36,666 nt of DNA from an uncultured Ruminococcus sp. (GCA_902800005.1 CADCCP010000016.1:1-36666); one strand, 5' to 3'; positions 14,729 to 23,727 are shown, counted from the stretch's first letter. Translations and numbers: made by a program. The notes: generated by a model from the sequence alone, not told the origin.

Positions 14729-16594
14729 CTAATTGTTTTTGGCGTGGTGGAAGGTGGGGACGGTATCGGCAATGAGCTGTTCAACTCTGTCAGCCTGATT
14801 TCTGTGTGCGGCAACATAGAGTTTGGAGAGGTTTTTCAGGAACATATCATTGTCAAATTCGATAGGTTTGCCGATATATATTTTTTTGTTGTCGGTTTTT
14901 GTGATGCCTTCTTCATTTAGAAGGAGTTCTTCATAGAGTTTTTCACCGGGACGCAAGCCTGTGTATTCTATTTTGATGTCTTCATCAGGCTTGAAGCCTG
15001 AAAGACGGATAAGATTTTCTGCAAGCACCTTGATCTTGACAGGTTCTCCCATGTCAAGAATGAATATCTCGCCGCCTTTTGCAAGACTGCCTGCGGTGAG
15101 GACAAGCGATACTGCTTCGGGAATTGTCATGAAATAGCGTATTATATCCGGATGAGTGACGGTAACGGGACCGCCTGAACGTATTTGTTCTTTAAAGAGA
15201 GGGATAACAGAACCGTTTGAACCGAGAACATTTCCGAATCTCACGGCAACAAAATTTGTATATTGGCTTCTCCTGCCCATCATCTGTATTATCATTTCGC
15301 ATATACGCTTTGATGCACCCATGATATTGGTCGGATTGACCGCTTTATCGGTGGAGATCTGTACAAAGTTTTTTACTCGGTATTTATCGGCAACTTCTGC
15401 AAGTTTCAGAGTGCCGAAAACATTGTTTTTTACGGCTTCTTCGGGATTGTTCTCCATCAGTGGAACGTGCTTGTGAGCGGCAGCATGGAACACAACATCA
15501 ATATTTTTATTTTTGAATATATGCTCAAGTTTTTTCTTGTCACGAACAGATGCTATCTGTACTTCAAAAGAAAGGTCTTTGCCATGTTTACGGATAAGTT
15601 CCTGCTGAATGTCATACGCATTATTCTCATATATATCCAAAATGATGAGATGTTTCGGGTGAAGGCGGGCTATCTGACGGCAGAGTTCAGAGCCTATCGA
15701 ACCGCCGCCGCCCGTTACAAGAACGGTCTGACCTATGATATATTTGCCGTATTTTTCCGTGTCGAATACAACGGGTTCTCTGCCGAGCAGGTCTTCAACT
15801 TCCACCTGCCTGATAGATGAAGTGATAGATGCCCCCGATGTCATAAGATCGTACATTCCGGGAATTATCTTAACTTCACAATGCGTATCTGCACATATAT
15901 CCAATATTCTCTTTTTGTCGGCAACGCTTATCTGAGAGATCGTGAAAAGTATGGCTTCAATGTCGTTTTCATAGCAGAGCTGAGGTATATCGTTGGTAGT
16001 ACCTGCGACTTTTATGCCTGCTATGCGTCGATGCAGCTTTTCCTTGTCATCGTCAACAAGACATACGGGAATGTATTCGTTCCATGCAGCCTTTGAAAGT
16101 TCTGTCAGTACGGAAAAAGCGGTTTCTCCCGCTCCCACTATCAAAAGGCGTTTTCGTGCTTTTCCTGCAAGGTTACGGCGTTCAAGTATCTTGTTGAGCC
16201 TGTATATTATCCTGAACATCATAACGAGCAGTGTTGACATCATGGCATAGGTAATGTATATCCGTGAGCCTAAGTCAAGTCCGTCATACCATATCCCTGC
16301 CGCCATCGTGCAGGACATGAAAACAAGGTTAGCCGTCAGCGAGGCGATCAGGGCATAAAAGAAGTCCTCTATGTCTGCGTACCGCCACAGCTTGTCATAC
16401 AGCCTGAACAGCACGAACACGACCGAAAAGCATATATTTGCGGCTATCAATCCGATAAGAAACGGACTTTCATACCCTCTCAGAGAGAATGTATTGTTAT
16501 TGACCGCAAACGATATGTAAAAAGAAATATTCCACAATATAAAATCTGATATGAACAAGACACTTCGTCTGTTTTTTCTGAAAATATTATGCAT
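14729..16594 (-). CDS. Membrane nucleoside-diphosphate-sugar 4,6-dehydratase (CapD/PglF type)
   Basis: This family converts UDP-GlcNAc to a 4-keto-6-deoxy sugar for surface polysaccharide or glycoprotein glycans. About four N-terminal transmembrane segments (first 110 residues) precede a CoA-binding-like Rossmann domain (LLIVGAGETAFSVL) and the catalytic SDR domain with VLVTGGGGSIGSELCRQIA, FHAAAHKHVPLME and the active-site region ISTDKAVNPTNIMGASKR. The 621 residues match the long membrane-bound class. ATG 16594 is preferred over TTG 16615 because AAAGGAC lies about 10 bases before it. It stands alone, with no glycosyltransferases or other sugar genes beside it. The stop codon is next to a degenerate CAATGTG-type repeat. 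Confidence 0.9.
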   Translation of the reverse strand: MHNIFRKNRRSVLFISDFILWNISFYISFAVNNNTFSLRGYESPFLIGLIAANICFSVVFVLFRLYDKLWRYADIEDFFYALIASLTANLVFMSCTMAAGIWYDGLDLGSRIYITYAMMSTLLVMMFRIIYRLNKILERRNLAGKARKRLLIVGAGETAFSVLTELSKAAWNEYIPVCLVDDDKEKLHRRIAGIKVAGTTNDIPQLCYENDIEAILFTISQISVADKKRILDICADTHCEVKIIPGMYDLMTSGASITSSIRQVEVEDLLGREPVVFDTEKYGKYIIGQTVLVTGGGGSIGSELCRQIARLHPKHLIILDIYENNAYDIQQELIRKHGKDLSFEVQIASVRDKKKLEHIFKNKNIDVVFHAAAHKHVPLMENNPEEAVKNNVFGTLKLAEVADKYRVKNFVQISTDKAVNPTNIMGASKRICEMIIQMMGRRSQYTNFVAVRFGNVLGSNGSVIPLFKEQIRSGGPVTVTHPDIIRYFMTIPEAVSLVLTAGSLAKGGEIFILDMGEPVKIKVLAENLIRLSGFKPDEDIKIEYTGLRPGEKLYEELLLNEEGITKTDNKKIYIGKPIEFDNDMFLKNLSKLYVAAHRNQADRVEQLIADTVPTFHHAKNN

Positions 16595-16629
16595 GGCAAT
16601 TCTGTCCTTTTCCAAGTATACATAGTATT

Positions 16630-16658
16630 ATTATATTACACTCTGCACTAAAAAACAA
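16630..16658 (-). promoter_or_regulatory. Dehydratase promoter, TTGTTT-N17-TATAAT
   Basis: On the minus strand TTGTTT (16653-16658) and a perfect TATAAT (16630-16635) are 17 bases apart, about 35 bases before the ATG. Confidence 0.6.
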
Positions 16659-16713
16659 TAGTAATCTTTTTATTTCATGTAAATCAAATTTCCCTGTTTT
16701 TGCTGTTTCTCGA

Positions 16714-16742
16714 TTGACATTGAAGCCATGTTAGAGTAAAAT
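16714..16742 (+). promoter_or_regulatory. alr promoter, TTGACA-N17-TAAAAT
   Basis: A perfect -35 box TTGACA (16714-16719) and TAAAAT (16737-16742) are 17 bases apart, about 32 bases before the alr start. Confidence 0.78.
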
Positions 16743-16774
16743 AAAATCAAACATTTTCTAAGAGGGGTTTTTTT

Positions 16775-17974
16775 ATGACATATCTCAGAAGAACTTGGGC
16801 AGAAGTCGATATAGATGCAATACAGCATAATTTTGAAGTGATAAGAAAAGCGGCTGACAAAAACGCCAAGATCATGTGCGTGATAAAGGCAGATGCCTAC
16901 GGACACGGTGCAGTGTTCCTTGCAAAGCTCTATGAAAAGCTCGGAGCAGACAGATTTGCAGTGTCGAATATAGAGGAAGCTGTACAGCTTCGTGAAAACG
17001 GCATTACCCTGCCGATACTCATACTTGGATTTACTCCCGCTTTCATGGCAAAAACACTTGCCGACAACAATATAAGTCAGGCTGTTTTTTCATATGATTA
17101 TGCAAAGGAACTTTCGGACTTCGCCTACAAAGATGATGTGACTGTTAAAATACACATCAAACTCGATACGGGTATGAGCCGCATTGGTTTCATGTATCAG
17201 GATATTCACAGAGATAAATACTCTTTAACTCAGATCGAAGAGGTCTGCAAAATGCCGAACCTCGAAAGTGAGGGCATTTTTACGCATTTCGCCCTTTCGG
17301 ATGAGGGTGACGAGGGCAGAGAGCCGACTATGCACCAATTCAACTGCTTCTCGGATGCCGTGAACAAGCTCATTACAAACGGATGTCATTTCAATGTGAT
17401 ACACTGCTCAAACAGCGGTGCTATCATCGACTACACGCAGGCACATTTTGATTGTGTCCGTGCAGGCATAATTTTATACGGTCTTGCCCCGTCGGGCAAA
17501 CTTGACGGCAGACTTGACTTACAGCCTGCCATGCAGATAAAAAGCGTTATCGCCCAGATAAAGACTGTTGCACCCGATACACCCGTCAGCTACGGCGGTA
17601 CGTTTGTGACGGACAAGTTTACAAAGATCGCCACCGTTCCCATCGGCTATGCGGACGGCTATACAAGAAGTTTGGGCAATCGTGCATACATGACCGTCAA
17701 CGGTCAGAAAGCCCCGGTTATCGGCAGAGTATGCATGGATCAGCTCATGCTTGACATCAGCGGTATAGATAATGTCAAAGTCGGTGATGAAGTGACCGTC
17801 ATAGGTGACGGCAAAAATAATACATTTTCCTTTGACGAAATGGCAAGGCTTACGGGTACAATAAATTATGAACTTGTCTGTCTTGTCGGAAAGAGAGTTC
17901 CCAGAGTATATATCCATCACGGAAAAAATGTCGGCATCATGGACAGCATAAGACCGCAAGTCAATGAGGAATGA
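16775..17974 (+). CDS. alr: Alanine racemase
   Basis: A PLP enzyme that makes D-alanine for peptidoglycan. Lys38 in MCVIKADAYGHGA binds the cofactor, HIKLDTGMSRIGF forms part of the barrel, and the C-terminal domain contains the catalytic-tyrosine region PIGYADGY and the conserved VCMDQLMLDISG. The 399 residues are slightly longer than average because of the C-terminal tail. AGAGGGG precedes the ATG. The final Asn-Glu-Glu-stop is encoded by AATGAGG heptamers. polA begins 25 bases downstream with no promoter or terminator between, so the two are probably one transcript. Confidence 0.96.
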   Translation: MTYLRRTWAEVDIDAIQHNFEVIRKAADKNAKIMCVIKADAYGHGAVFLAKLYEKLGADRFAVSNIEEAVQLRENGITLPILILGFTPAFMAKTLADNNISQAVFSYDYAKELSDFAYKDDVTVKIHIKLDTGMSRIGFMYQDIHRDKYSLTQIEEVCKMPNLESEGIFTHFALSDEGDEGREPTMHQFNCFSDAVNKLITNGCHFNVIHCSNSGAIIDYTQAHFDCVRAGIILYGLAPSGKLDGRLDLQPAMQIKSVIAQIKTVAPDTPVSYGGTFVTDKFTKIATVPIGYADGYTRSLGNRAYMTVNGQKAPVIGRVCMDQLMLDISGIDNVKVGDEVTVIGDGKNNTFSFDEMARLTGTINYELVCLVGKRVPRVYIHHGKNVGIMDSIRPQVNEE

Positions 17975-17993
17975 GGAGTTAGGAATGAGGAAT
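17963..17993 (+). repeat. Tandem 7-bp repeat, AATGAGG family, spanning the alr stop and polA RBS
   Basis: Units AATGAGG, AATGAGG, AGTTAGG, AATGAGG plus AAT. The tract contains the alr TGA (17972-17974), and its last TGAGG lies about 8 bases before the polA ATG, where it is the only candidate ribosome binding site. Confidence 0.85.
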
Positions 17994-17998
17994 ATATT

Positions 17999-20548
17999 AT
18001 GAAACTGCTTGTACTTGACGGAAACAGTATTTTAAACAGGGCTTTTTACGGAATAAAACTGCTTTCCACAAAGGACGGTCAGTATACCAATGCTATATAC
18101 GGCTTTATGACGACATTTTTAAAACTGCTTGATGAAAGTCAGCCGAATGCGGTTGCAATAGCGTTTGACATGAAAGCTCCGACTTTCAGACATGAAGCCT
18201 ATGAGGGTTATAAATCAAATCGTAAAGGAATGCCCGAAGAATTGGCAAGCCAGCTTGAACCGCTGAAAGAATTATTGACGGCATTAGGCTATAAGATAGT
18301 GATGTGTGAGGGTTATGAAGCAGATGATATTTTAGGTACTCTTGCAGCGGAATGTACTGCAAAAGGATATGAATGTATGATAGCAACGGGTGACAGGGAC
18401 AGTTTACAGCTTGTTTCACCGACAGTTACAGTCAGAATTGCTGCTACAAAAATGGGTAAACCGGATGTCACTTTATATGACGAGGGTAAAATAAAAGAAG
18501 TTTACGGCGTTTCACCGCCTCAACTCATAGATATAAAAGCCATTCAGGGAGATACTTCTGACTGCATACCGGGAGTTGCCGGCATAGGCGAAAAGGGTGC
18601 AAAAGACTTGATCTCAAGATTTGGGAATCTTGATTATATATATGAAAATATAGATACGATAGATATAAAAAAGGGTGTCCGTCAGAAACTCATTGACGGC
18701 AAGAAAATGGCATATACAAGCCGTATGCTTGGAACTATCGTGACGAATGCCCCCATTGACAAAGATATTGCAAGTTATGTGAAAACATCGGGTGATACCG
18801 AAAAAGCTAAACGCATAATGGCAAAATTGGAGTTATTTTCTCTTATGAAGAAAATGGATTTCAATGAAGATGTGAAAACATCGCAAGCAGATATAAAAAC
18901 CGTTGAATATGCGGAGTTTGACAGCCTTGAAAAGCTGTATGAACATCTCAAAGGAAAGAATGTTGATTTCGTTTACTTCAATGACATTTCCATATATGAC
19001 GGCGAAAAAGTTTATATAGTACCGTCTTTAATGCCCGATTTCACTGATTTTATACAGAACTTTTTCAAAGATGACTCTATAAAAAAACGTACCCATAATG
19101 CAAAACCCGTTTTTGCGGAATTAGATGAAATGGGTATCGACTGTAATTCAATTATATTTGATACAAGTCTTGCGGCGTATCTCTTAAATCCCAATGCAAG
19201 CGATTATTCATTAGACAGGCTTTTGCAGGAATACAATATTTCCGCATATCAATGCGAAAGGGAATGTCCCGTTTTGAAATTAACGCCTGTTGCGGATATT
19301 CTCGAAAAGGAAATTCAAGCTAAAAAGCAGTCTGCACTTTTAAATGATATTGAGATACCGTTGTCAAAAGTGCTTGCATCAATGGAAAATATCGGATTTG
19401 CCGTTGATAAGGATTCCATTCGTGAATACGGTGTGAAACTGCAAAAGGATATTGATGAACTTCAGCAAAGCATATATGAATATGTGGGATATGAATTTAA
19501 TATCAATTCTCCAAAACAGTTGGCAGAAGCACTTTTTGAAAAACTCGGCTTGCCTGCAAAGAAAAAAACAAAAAGCGGTTATTCGACAAATGCAGATGTA
19601 TTGGAAGAATTGAAACCTTATCATCCTGTCATAAGTGAGATACTTGAATACAGAACTGTTGCAAAACTCAAGTCAACGTATTGTGACGGATTGGTGAAAG
19701 TCATAGGCAGTGACGGTCGTATACATTCGAGTTTCAATCAGACCGAAACACGCACAGGCAGGATAAGTTCAACCGAACCGAATTTACAGAATATTCCCGT
19801 GAGGACTGAACGTGGCAGGGAGTTCAGAAAATTCTTTACCGCAAAAGACGGTCATGTATTAGTCGATGCAGACTATTCACAGATAGAATTGAGGGTACTT
19901 GCACACGTTGCCAATGATGAAAACATGATAGCGGCTTTCAAAAATAACCTTGATATACACAGGTCAACGGCGGCAAAAGTTTTCGGAATGCCTGACGAGT
20001 ATGTAACGCCCGAAATGCGTAGCAAGGCGAAGGCTGTAAATTTCGGTATCGTTTACGGTATCGGTGCATTTTCACTTTCAAAGGATATAAATGTGTCCGT
20101 CAAAGAGGCTGACAAGTACATCAAGGATTACCTGTCGCATTATTCGGGCATTGACAGATATTTGAAGAATGTCGTTGAACAGGCGAAAAATGACGGCTAT
20201 GTGACTACAATGTTCGGCAGAAGGAGATATTTGCCCGAACTGACATCTTCAAATCACAATATACGTTCATTCGGTGAGAGAGTGGCAAAAAATATGCCTA
20301 TTCAGGGAACATCTGCCGATATTATAAAAATTGCCATGATAAAAGTGTATGAACGTCTGAAAAAAGAGGGCTTGAGATCAAGGCTTATCTTGCAGGTGCA
20401 TGATGAACTTATCGTTGAAGCTCCCGAAGATGAAGCCGTAAAAGCTGCACAGATATTAAGTGAAGAAATGCAGAATGCCGTTAAATTAAATGTGCCGCTG
20501 CCGGCTGATTCGGGTATCGGCAAAACTTGGTATGATGCTAAGACATAA
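17999..20548 (+). CDS. polA: DNA polymerase I
   Basis: This polymerase fills gaps during repair and Okazaki-fragment maturation. The N-terminal 5'-3' exonuclease domain (about 1-290) has LLVLDGNSILNRAFYG, CEGYEADDILGTLA and TGDRDSLQLV. The polymerase domain (about 450-849) has DYSQIELRVLAH, KAVNFGIVYGIGAF and QVHDELIVEAP. The central proofreading region lacks the Asp-x-Glu of Exo I (reads VYFNDISIYD), so 3'-5' proofreading is probably absent, as in Bacillus Pol I. The 849 residues are normal. It follows alr and its ribosome binding site lies inside the heptamer repeat. Confidence 0.96.
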   Translation: MKLLVLDGNSILNRAFYGIKLLSTKDGQYTNAIYGFMTTFLKLLDESQPNAVAIAFDMKAPTFRHEAYEGYKSNRKGMPEELASQLEPLKELLTALGYKIVMCEGYEADDILGTLAAECTAKGYECMIATGDRDSLQLVSPTVTVRIAATKMGKPDVTLYDEGKIKEVYGVSPPQLIDIKAIQGDTSDCIPGVAGIGEKGAKDLISRFGNLDYIYENIDTIDIKKGVRQKLIDGKKMAYTSRMLGTIVTNAPIDKDIASYVKTSGDTEKAKRIMAKLELFSLMKKMDFNEDVKTSQADIKTVEYAEFDSLEKLYEHLKGKNVDFVYFNDISIYDGEKVYIVPSLMPDFTDFIQNFFKDDSIKKRTHNAKPVFAELDEMGIDCNSIIFDTSLAAYLLNPNASDYSLDRLLQEYNISAYQCERECPVLKLTPVADILEKEIQAKKQSALLNDIEIPLSKVLASMENIGFAVDKDSIREYGVKLQKDIDELQQSIYEYVGYEFNINSPKQLAEALFEKLGLPAKKKTKSGYSTNADVLEELKPYHPVISEILEYRTVAKLKSTYCDGLVKVIGSDGRIHSSFNQTETRTGRISSTEPNLQNIPVRTERGREFRKFFTAKDGHVLVDADYSQIELRVLAHVANDENMIAAFKNNLDIHRSTAAKVFGMPDEYVTPEMRSKAKAVNFGIVYGIGAFSLSKDINVSVKEADKYIKDYLSHYSGIDRYLKNVVEQAKNDGYVTTMFGRRRYLPELTSSNHNIRSFGERVAKNMPIQGTSADIIKIAMIKVYERLKKEGLRSRLILQVHDELIVEAPEDEAVKAAQILSEEMQNAVKLNVPLPADSGIGKTWYDAKT

Positions 20549-20549
20549 A

Positions 20550-20572
20550 AGAGTGGAGAGTGGAGAGTGAAG
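20550..20572 (+). repeat. Tandem 7-bp repeat, RAGAGTG family, after polA
   Basis: About three units of AGAGTGG/GAGAGTG type begin 2 bases after the polA stop codon. Confidence 0.8.
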
Positions 20573-20632
20573 TAAAAAAACTTGTTCTCCATACTAATTA
20601 TTAACTGTTGATTGTAATGTGGGGGAATCATA

Positions 20633-21133
20633 ATGCTGCACGTTTTGTTTGTGTGTACAGGGAACACCTGTCGAAGTCCGATGGCAAAGGCTATATATGC
20701 CGAGAAGTCTGTTGAGTACGGTATCAGCAGTATTTGCAGCAGTGCCGCACTTGGATTCGGTGAAGGAGTGGTATCGCCTAATTCTGTTGAGGTATGCAGA
20801 GAGATAGGCTTGGATATAAGCGACCACAGACCGAGAGTCATGCGTGAAAGAGATATTGCGATAACGGATATATTCGTGGTAATGACGGAAATGCACGCTC
20901 AAACACTTATGGGAATGTTGGGTGTTCCGATGAGTAAAATATATATACTTGGGGGCGGTATCCCCGATCCCTACGGCTCGGACATCGAAACATACAGGGA
21001 ATGCAGAAAGAAAATAGAAAAGGGTGTAGATGATTTTTGCAGGATACTCAAGGGAATGATGACAAACAGGAGTCTGAAGGTGGGAAATGATGATCAACCT
21101 TATTTTAACGCAAATGCAGTCTGGACACCTTGA
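20633..21133 (+). CDS. ywlE: Low-molecular-weight phosphatase, YwlE-like (protein-arginine type)
   Basis: The N-terminal P-loop FVCTGNTCRSPMA gives the CX5R catalytic motif with nucleophile Cys8 and Arg14; Asp in PDPYGSD is the general acid. Thr12 within CTGNTCR is the residue that distinguishes the arginine phosphatase YwlE from tyrosine phosphatases, which usually have Ile there. That predicts removal of phosphate from phospho-arginine, the mark placed by McsB, which is not in this window. The 166 residues include a C-terminal tail of about 15 residues beyond the fold. A GGGGG-containing box precedes the ATG. Its last 47 bases overlap rimI, so translation is likely coupled. Confidence 0.85.
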   Translation: MLHVLFVCTGNTCRSPMAKAIYAEKSVEYGISSICSSAALGFGEGVVSPNSVEVCREIGLDISDHRPRVMRERDIAITDIFVVMTEMHAQTLMGMLGVPMSKIYILGGGIPDPYGSDIETYRECRKKIEKGVDDFCRILKGMMTNRSLKVGNDDQPYFNANAVWTP

Positions 21134-21548
21134 AAAGCTGGCAGAACTGGAAAAAATATGCTTCGGTTCTCAGGCATGGTCATATAAAAGTCTTGAGGAA
21201 GAACTGACTAACCCGACAGCACATTTTTTTGTGGCTGAGGCTGATGGAGAGGTCACAGGATATATAGGAATGTATGTGGTATGTGAAAACTGCTATGTCA
21301 CGAATGTAGCGGTTTTTCCTGAGTACAGGAGAAAGGGCGTTGCAAGGGCTTTGATAAAGATGGCAATGCTCACGGCTGATGCAATGGATACGGATTTTAT
21401 CTCTTTGGAAGTCAGACCGTCCAATGAGGCAGCAATAGCATTGTACAGGTCTTTCGGATTTGAGCAGAACGGTCTGAGAAAGAATTATTATAAAAATCCT
21501 GCGGAAGATGCATGGATCATGACAAAGTTTTTTAGGAAAAGGGAATGA
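21087..21548 (+). CDS. rimI: Ribosomal protein S18-alanine N-acetyltransferase
   Basis: A GNAT acetyltransferase that modifies the N-terminal alanine of S18 in E. coli. The acetyl-CoA loop is present as VFPEYRRKGVARALIK, with EVRPSNEAAIALYRSFGF near the C-terminus. The 153 residues match the family. Two adjacent ATGs (21087, 21090) share one ribosome binding site. It lies 4 bases before tsaD, a common arrangement, and overlaps the phosphatase gene. Confidence 0.9.
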   Translation: MMINLILTQMQSGHLEKLAELEKICFGSQAWSYKSLEEELTNPTAHFFVAEADGEVTGYIGMYVVCENCYVTNVAVFPEYRRKGVARALIKMAMLTADAMDTDFISLEVRPSNEAAIALYRSFGFEQNGLRKNYYKNPAEDAWIMTKFFRKRE

Positions 21549-21552
21549 TGGT

Positions 21553-22560
21553 ATGAAAATACTTTCAATAGAAAGTTCATGTGACGAAACGGCGGCTGCC
21601 GTCATAGAGGACGGCAGAAAAATAATATCATCCGTTGTTGCGACACAAGTTGAAGAACATAAATTATATGGTGGAGTAGTGCCGGAGATAGCGTCAAGAC
21701 GGCACTGTGAATCTATAAACGGTGTTGTCAGAGAAACGCTTTCAAGGGCAAATATCGGCTTTGACGGAATAGATGCCATAGCAGTTACATATGCACCGGG
21801 ATTGATAGGTGCATTGCTTGTGGGGGTTAATTTTGCAAAGGGCTTGTCAATGTCAACAGGCTTACCGCTCATACCTGTACATCATTTGCGTTCACACATA
21901 GCTGCAAATTACCTTGCACATCAGGACTTGAAACCGCCGTTTTTGTGTTTAGTGGTGTCGGGCGGTCACAGCCATATCGTTGAAGTGTCGGACTACACAA
22001 AGATGAAGGTTATCGGCAAAACGAGAGATGATGCTGCAGGTGAGGCTTTTGACAAGGCTGCAAGGACTATGGGAATGTCATATCCGGGCGGTATATATCT
22101 TGATAAGGCTGCACAGAACGGTGATGACAGTGCATTCAAGCTGCCCAGACCAAAGGTCGATAACTGTCCGTATGATTTCAGCTTTTCGGGCTTGAAAACG
22201 GCTGTCATTAATCAGATACATAATGCTTCACAAAAGGGAGTAACACTTCCTGTGAATGACCTGTCGGCATCTTTCAGAAAGGCTGTCGTGGACAGTCTTA
22301 TGGACAATTTTGTCAGGGCAGCGGAAGATTTCGGATATACAAAACTGGTGCTTGCAGGGGGCGTATCAGCAAATTCACTTTTGCGTGAGAGAGTAGCAGA
22401 CGAATGTAAAAAGCGTGGCTGGGAATATTTCTATCCGCCTTTGGAACTGTGCGGCGATAACGGTGCAATGGTCGGCTCTCAGGCATACTATGAATATCTG
22501 TCGGGAAACATTGCGGGAACTGATCTCAATGCCCGTGCAACAATGTCTATCGAATTATAA
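21553..22560 (+). CDS. tsaD: tRNA N6-threonylcarbamoyladenosine transferase TsaD
   Basis: TsaD transfers the threonylcarbamoyl group to A37 of ANN-decoding tRNAs together with TsaB and TsaE. The signature SIESSCDETAAAV opens the protein, the metal-binding HxxxH is HHLRSH (His111, His115), and GGHSHIVEV, PGGIYLDKAA and LCGDNGAMV are conserved ASKHA-fold motifs. The 335 residues are typical. tsaB and tsaE are not in the window. The gene closes the ywlE-rimI-tsaD unit; the next gene has its own promoter. Confidence 0.97.
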   Translation: MKILSIESSCDETAAAVIEDGRKIISSVVATQVEEHKLYGGVVPEIASRRHCESINGVVRETLSRANIGFDGIDAIAVTYAPGLIGALLVGVNFAKGLSMSTGLPLIPVHHLRSHIAANYLAHQDLKPPFLCLVVSGGHSHIVEVSDYTKMKVIGKTRDDAAGEAFDKAARTMGMSYPGGIYLDKAAQNGDDSAFKLPRPKVDNCPYDFSFSGLKTAVINQIHNASQKGVTLPVNDLSASFRKAVVDSLMDNFVRAAEDFGYTKLVLAGGVSANSLLRERVADECKKRGWEYFYPPLELCGDNGAMVGSQAYYEYLSGNIAGTDLNARATMSIEL

Positions 22561-22598
22561 AAGCGAGTCATTACGACTGCAAAGATGTGCTTTTTTCA

Positions 22599-22627
22599 TT
22601 GACAGCAATAATTTATTATTGTATAAT
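22599..22627 (+). promoter_or_regulatory. Consensus sigma-A promoter (TTGACA-N17-TATAAT)
   Basis: Perfect TTGACA (22599-22604) and perfect TATAAT (22622-22627) are exactly 17 bases apart, about 33 bases before the AAA ATPase start. It is the strongest promoter match seen in the window. Confidence 0.9.
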
Positions 22628-22660
22628 CAACATAATGATATAGGATGGCAGGTGGATAGA

Positions 22661-23632
22661 ATGGAATTAGATAATATGAATGATCTGGGTGAGTATGTGA
22701 ATAAACTGCTTTTCAGTTTGCAGAGCCAGATGCCCGTACAGGAAAACGAGCAGACGCCCGATACATCTGAAACTGCCCGGGACGATGCCGAAAAGGACAG
22801 TGCCGATAAAGAAGCCAATGTGCAGAAATATTTAGACGAGTTGAATTCACTTGTAGGATTGTCTGCCGTCAAGGAAGATGTCAACCTGCTCATTCACACT
22901 ATCACCATAAATGAAGAAAGAAAAAAGATGAATCTCTCCGTACCCGAATTCAGCAAGCATCTTGTTTTCTACGGCAATCCGGGTACGGGAAAAACAACGG
23001 TTGCAAGGATCATTGCCAAGCTGTATAAAGAACTTGGAGTTATCTCTAAGGGACAATTGGTTGAAACAGACCGTTCGGGACTTGTGGCAGGATATGTCGG
23101 TCAGACCGCTATCAAGACCAAAGAAATGATCGATTCCGCTATGGGCGGTGTACTGTTCATTGACGAGGCGTATACACTTGCTCCTGAAGGCGGATCCGGA
23201 CAAGATTTCGGTCAGGAAGCAATAGATACCCTGCTCAAAGCGATGGAGGATAACAGAGGCGATTTTGTGGTGATAGTGGCAGGCTATCCCGATCTCATGA
23301 GCAGGTTCATCAACTCCAATCCCGGACTCAGCTCCCGTTTCAACAAGTATCTTTATTTTGACGATTACAATGCGGAAGAACTTGAAAAAATATTTATTTT
23401 GATGTGCGAAAAATATCAGTATGTTTTGGATGACGAGTTGAAGGAACAGTTGCCGGACTTCTTTAAGGCACTTGTACTGACAAAGCCTGATAACTTTGCC
23501 AATGCAAGAGAGGTCAGGAATATCTTTGAAAAAGCCGTTCAGAGACAGTCAAGCCGCCTGTATAACGATAAGGAACATACCAATGAAGACCTTACACTGC
23601 TCAAGGCAGAAGATGTTTTCCCGAAAAGCTGA
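22661..23632 (+). CDS. CbxX/SpoVK-like AAA ATPase
   Basis: A 323-residue AAA+ protein of the CbxX/CfqX group, hexameric remodelling ATPases that include sporulation protein SpoVK and Rubisco activases. Residues 1-55 form an acidic, probably flexible N-terminus. The AAA core has Walker A GNPGTGKTT (105-113), VAGYVGQTAIKTKE, Walker B GVLFIDEAYTL (Asp168-Glu169), an arginine-finger region LSSRFNKYLYF and a C-terminal lid with NAREVRNIFEKAV. ATG 22661 is chosen because AGGTGG lies just before it and the promoter lies before that; the same frame stays open further upstream only inside tsaD. It is monocistronic, with its own terminator. No partner is evident. Confidence 0.87.
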   Translation: MELDNMNDLGEYVNKLLFSLQSQMPVQENEQTPDTSETARDDAEKDSADKEANVQKYLDELNSLVGLSAVKEDVNLLIHTITINEERKKMNLSVPEFSKHLVFYGNPGTGKTTVARIIAKLYKELGVISKGQLVETDRSGLVAGYVGQTAIKTKEMIDSAMGGVLFIDEAYTLAPEGGSGQDFGQEAIDTLLKAMEDNRGDFVVIVAGYPDLMSRFINSNPGLSSRFNKYLYFDDYNAEELEKIFILMCEKYQYVLDDELKEQLPDFFKALVLTKPDNFANAREVRNIFEKAVQRQSSRLYNDKEHTNEDLTLLKAEDVFPKS

Positions 23633-23681
23633 AATAATAAAACTCCCCTTGAATTAAAGATTCAACGGGAGTTTTATTATT
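23633..23681 (+). terminator. Terminator of the AAA ATPase gene
   Basis: A 15-bp perfect stem (AATAATAAAACTCCC at 23633-23647 with its complement at 23667-23681) encloses a loop containing a further TTGAAT/ATTCAA pairing. It starts at the stop codon. Confidence 0.85.
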
Positions 23682-23690
23682 ACTTGAATG

Positions 23691-23727
23691 AAAAAACAAA
23701 CGACAGTGATGCGAAACTGTCGTTTGT
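23691..23727 (-). terminator. Terminator of the aquaporin gene
   Basis: ACAAACGACAGT (23696-23707) pairs with its complement (23716-23727) around an 8-base loop. On the minus strand the stem is followed by TTTTTT. Confidence 0.88.

Noticed and set aside
17999-20548. Loss of the proofreading motif of DNA polymerase I as a novelty
   Set aside because: Absence of Exo motif residues is well known in Bacillus-type Pol I, so it is not unusual for a Firmicute.
20633-21133. Capsule-type tyrosine phosphatase (Wzb) linked to the UDP-sugar dehydratase
   Set aside because: No tyrosine kinase or polysaccharide genes are adjacent, and Thr12 in the P-loop points to the YwlE type.
22415-22660. Long 5' extension of the AAA ATPase frame overlapping tsaD
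   Set aside because: It shadows the tsaD 3' end in another frame; the consensus promoter and ribosome binding site lie just before ATG 22661.
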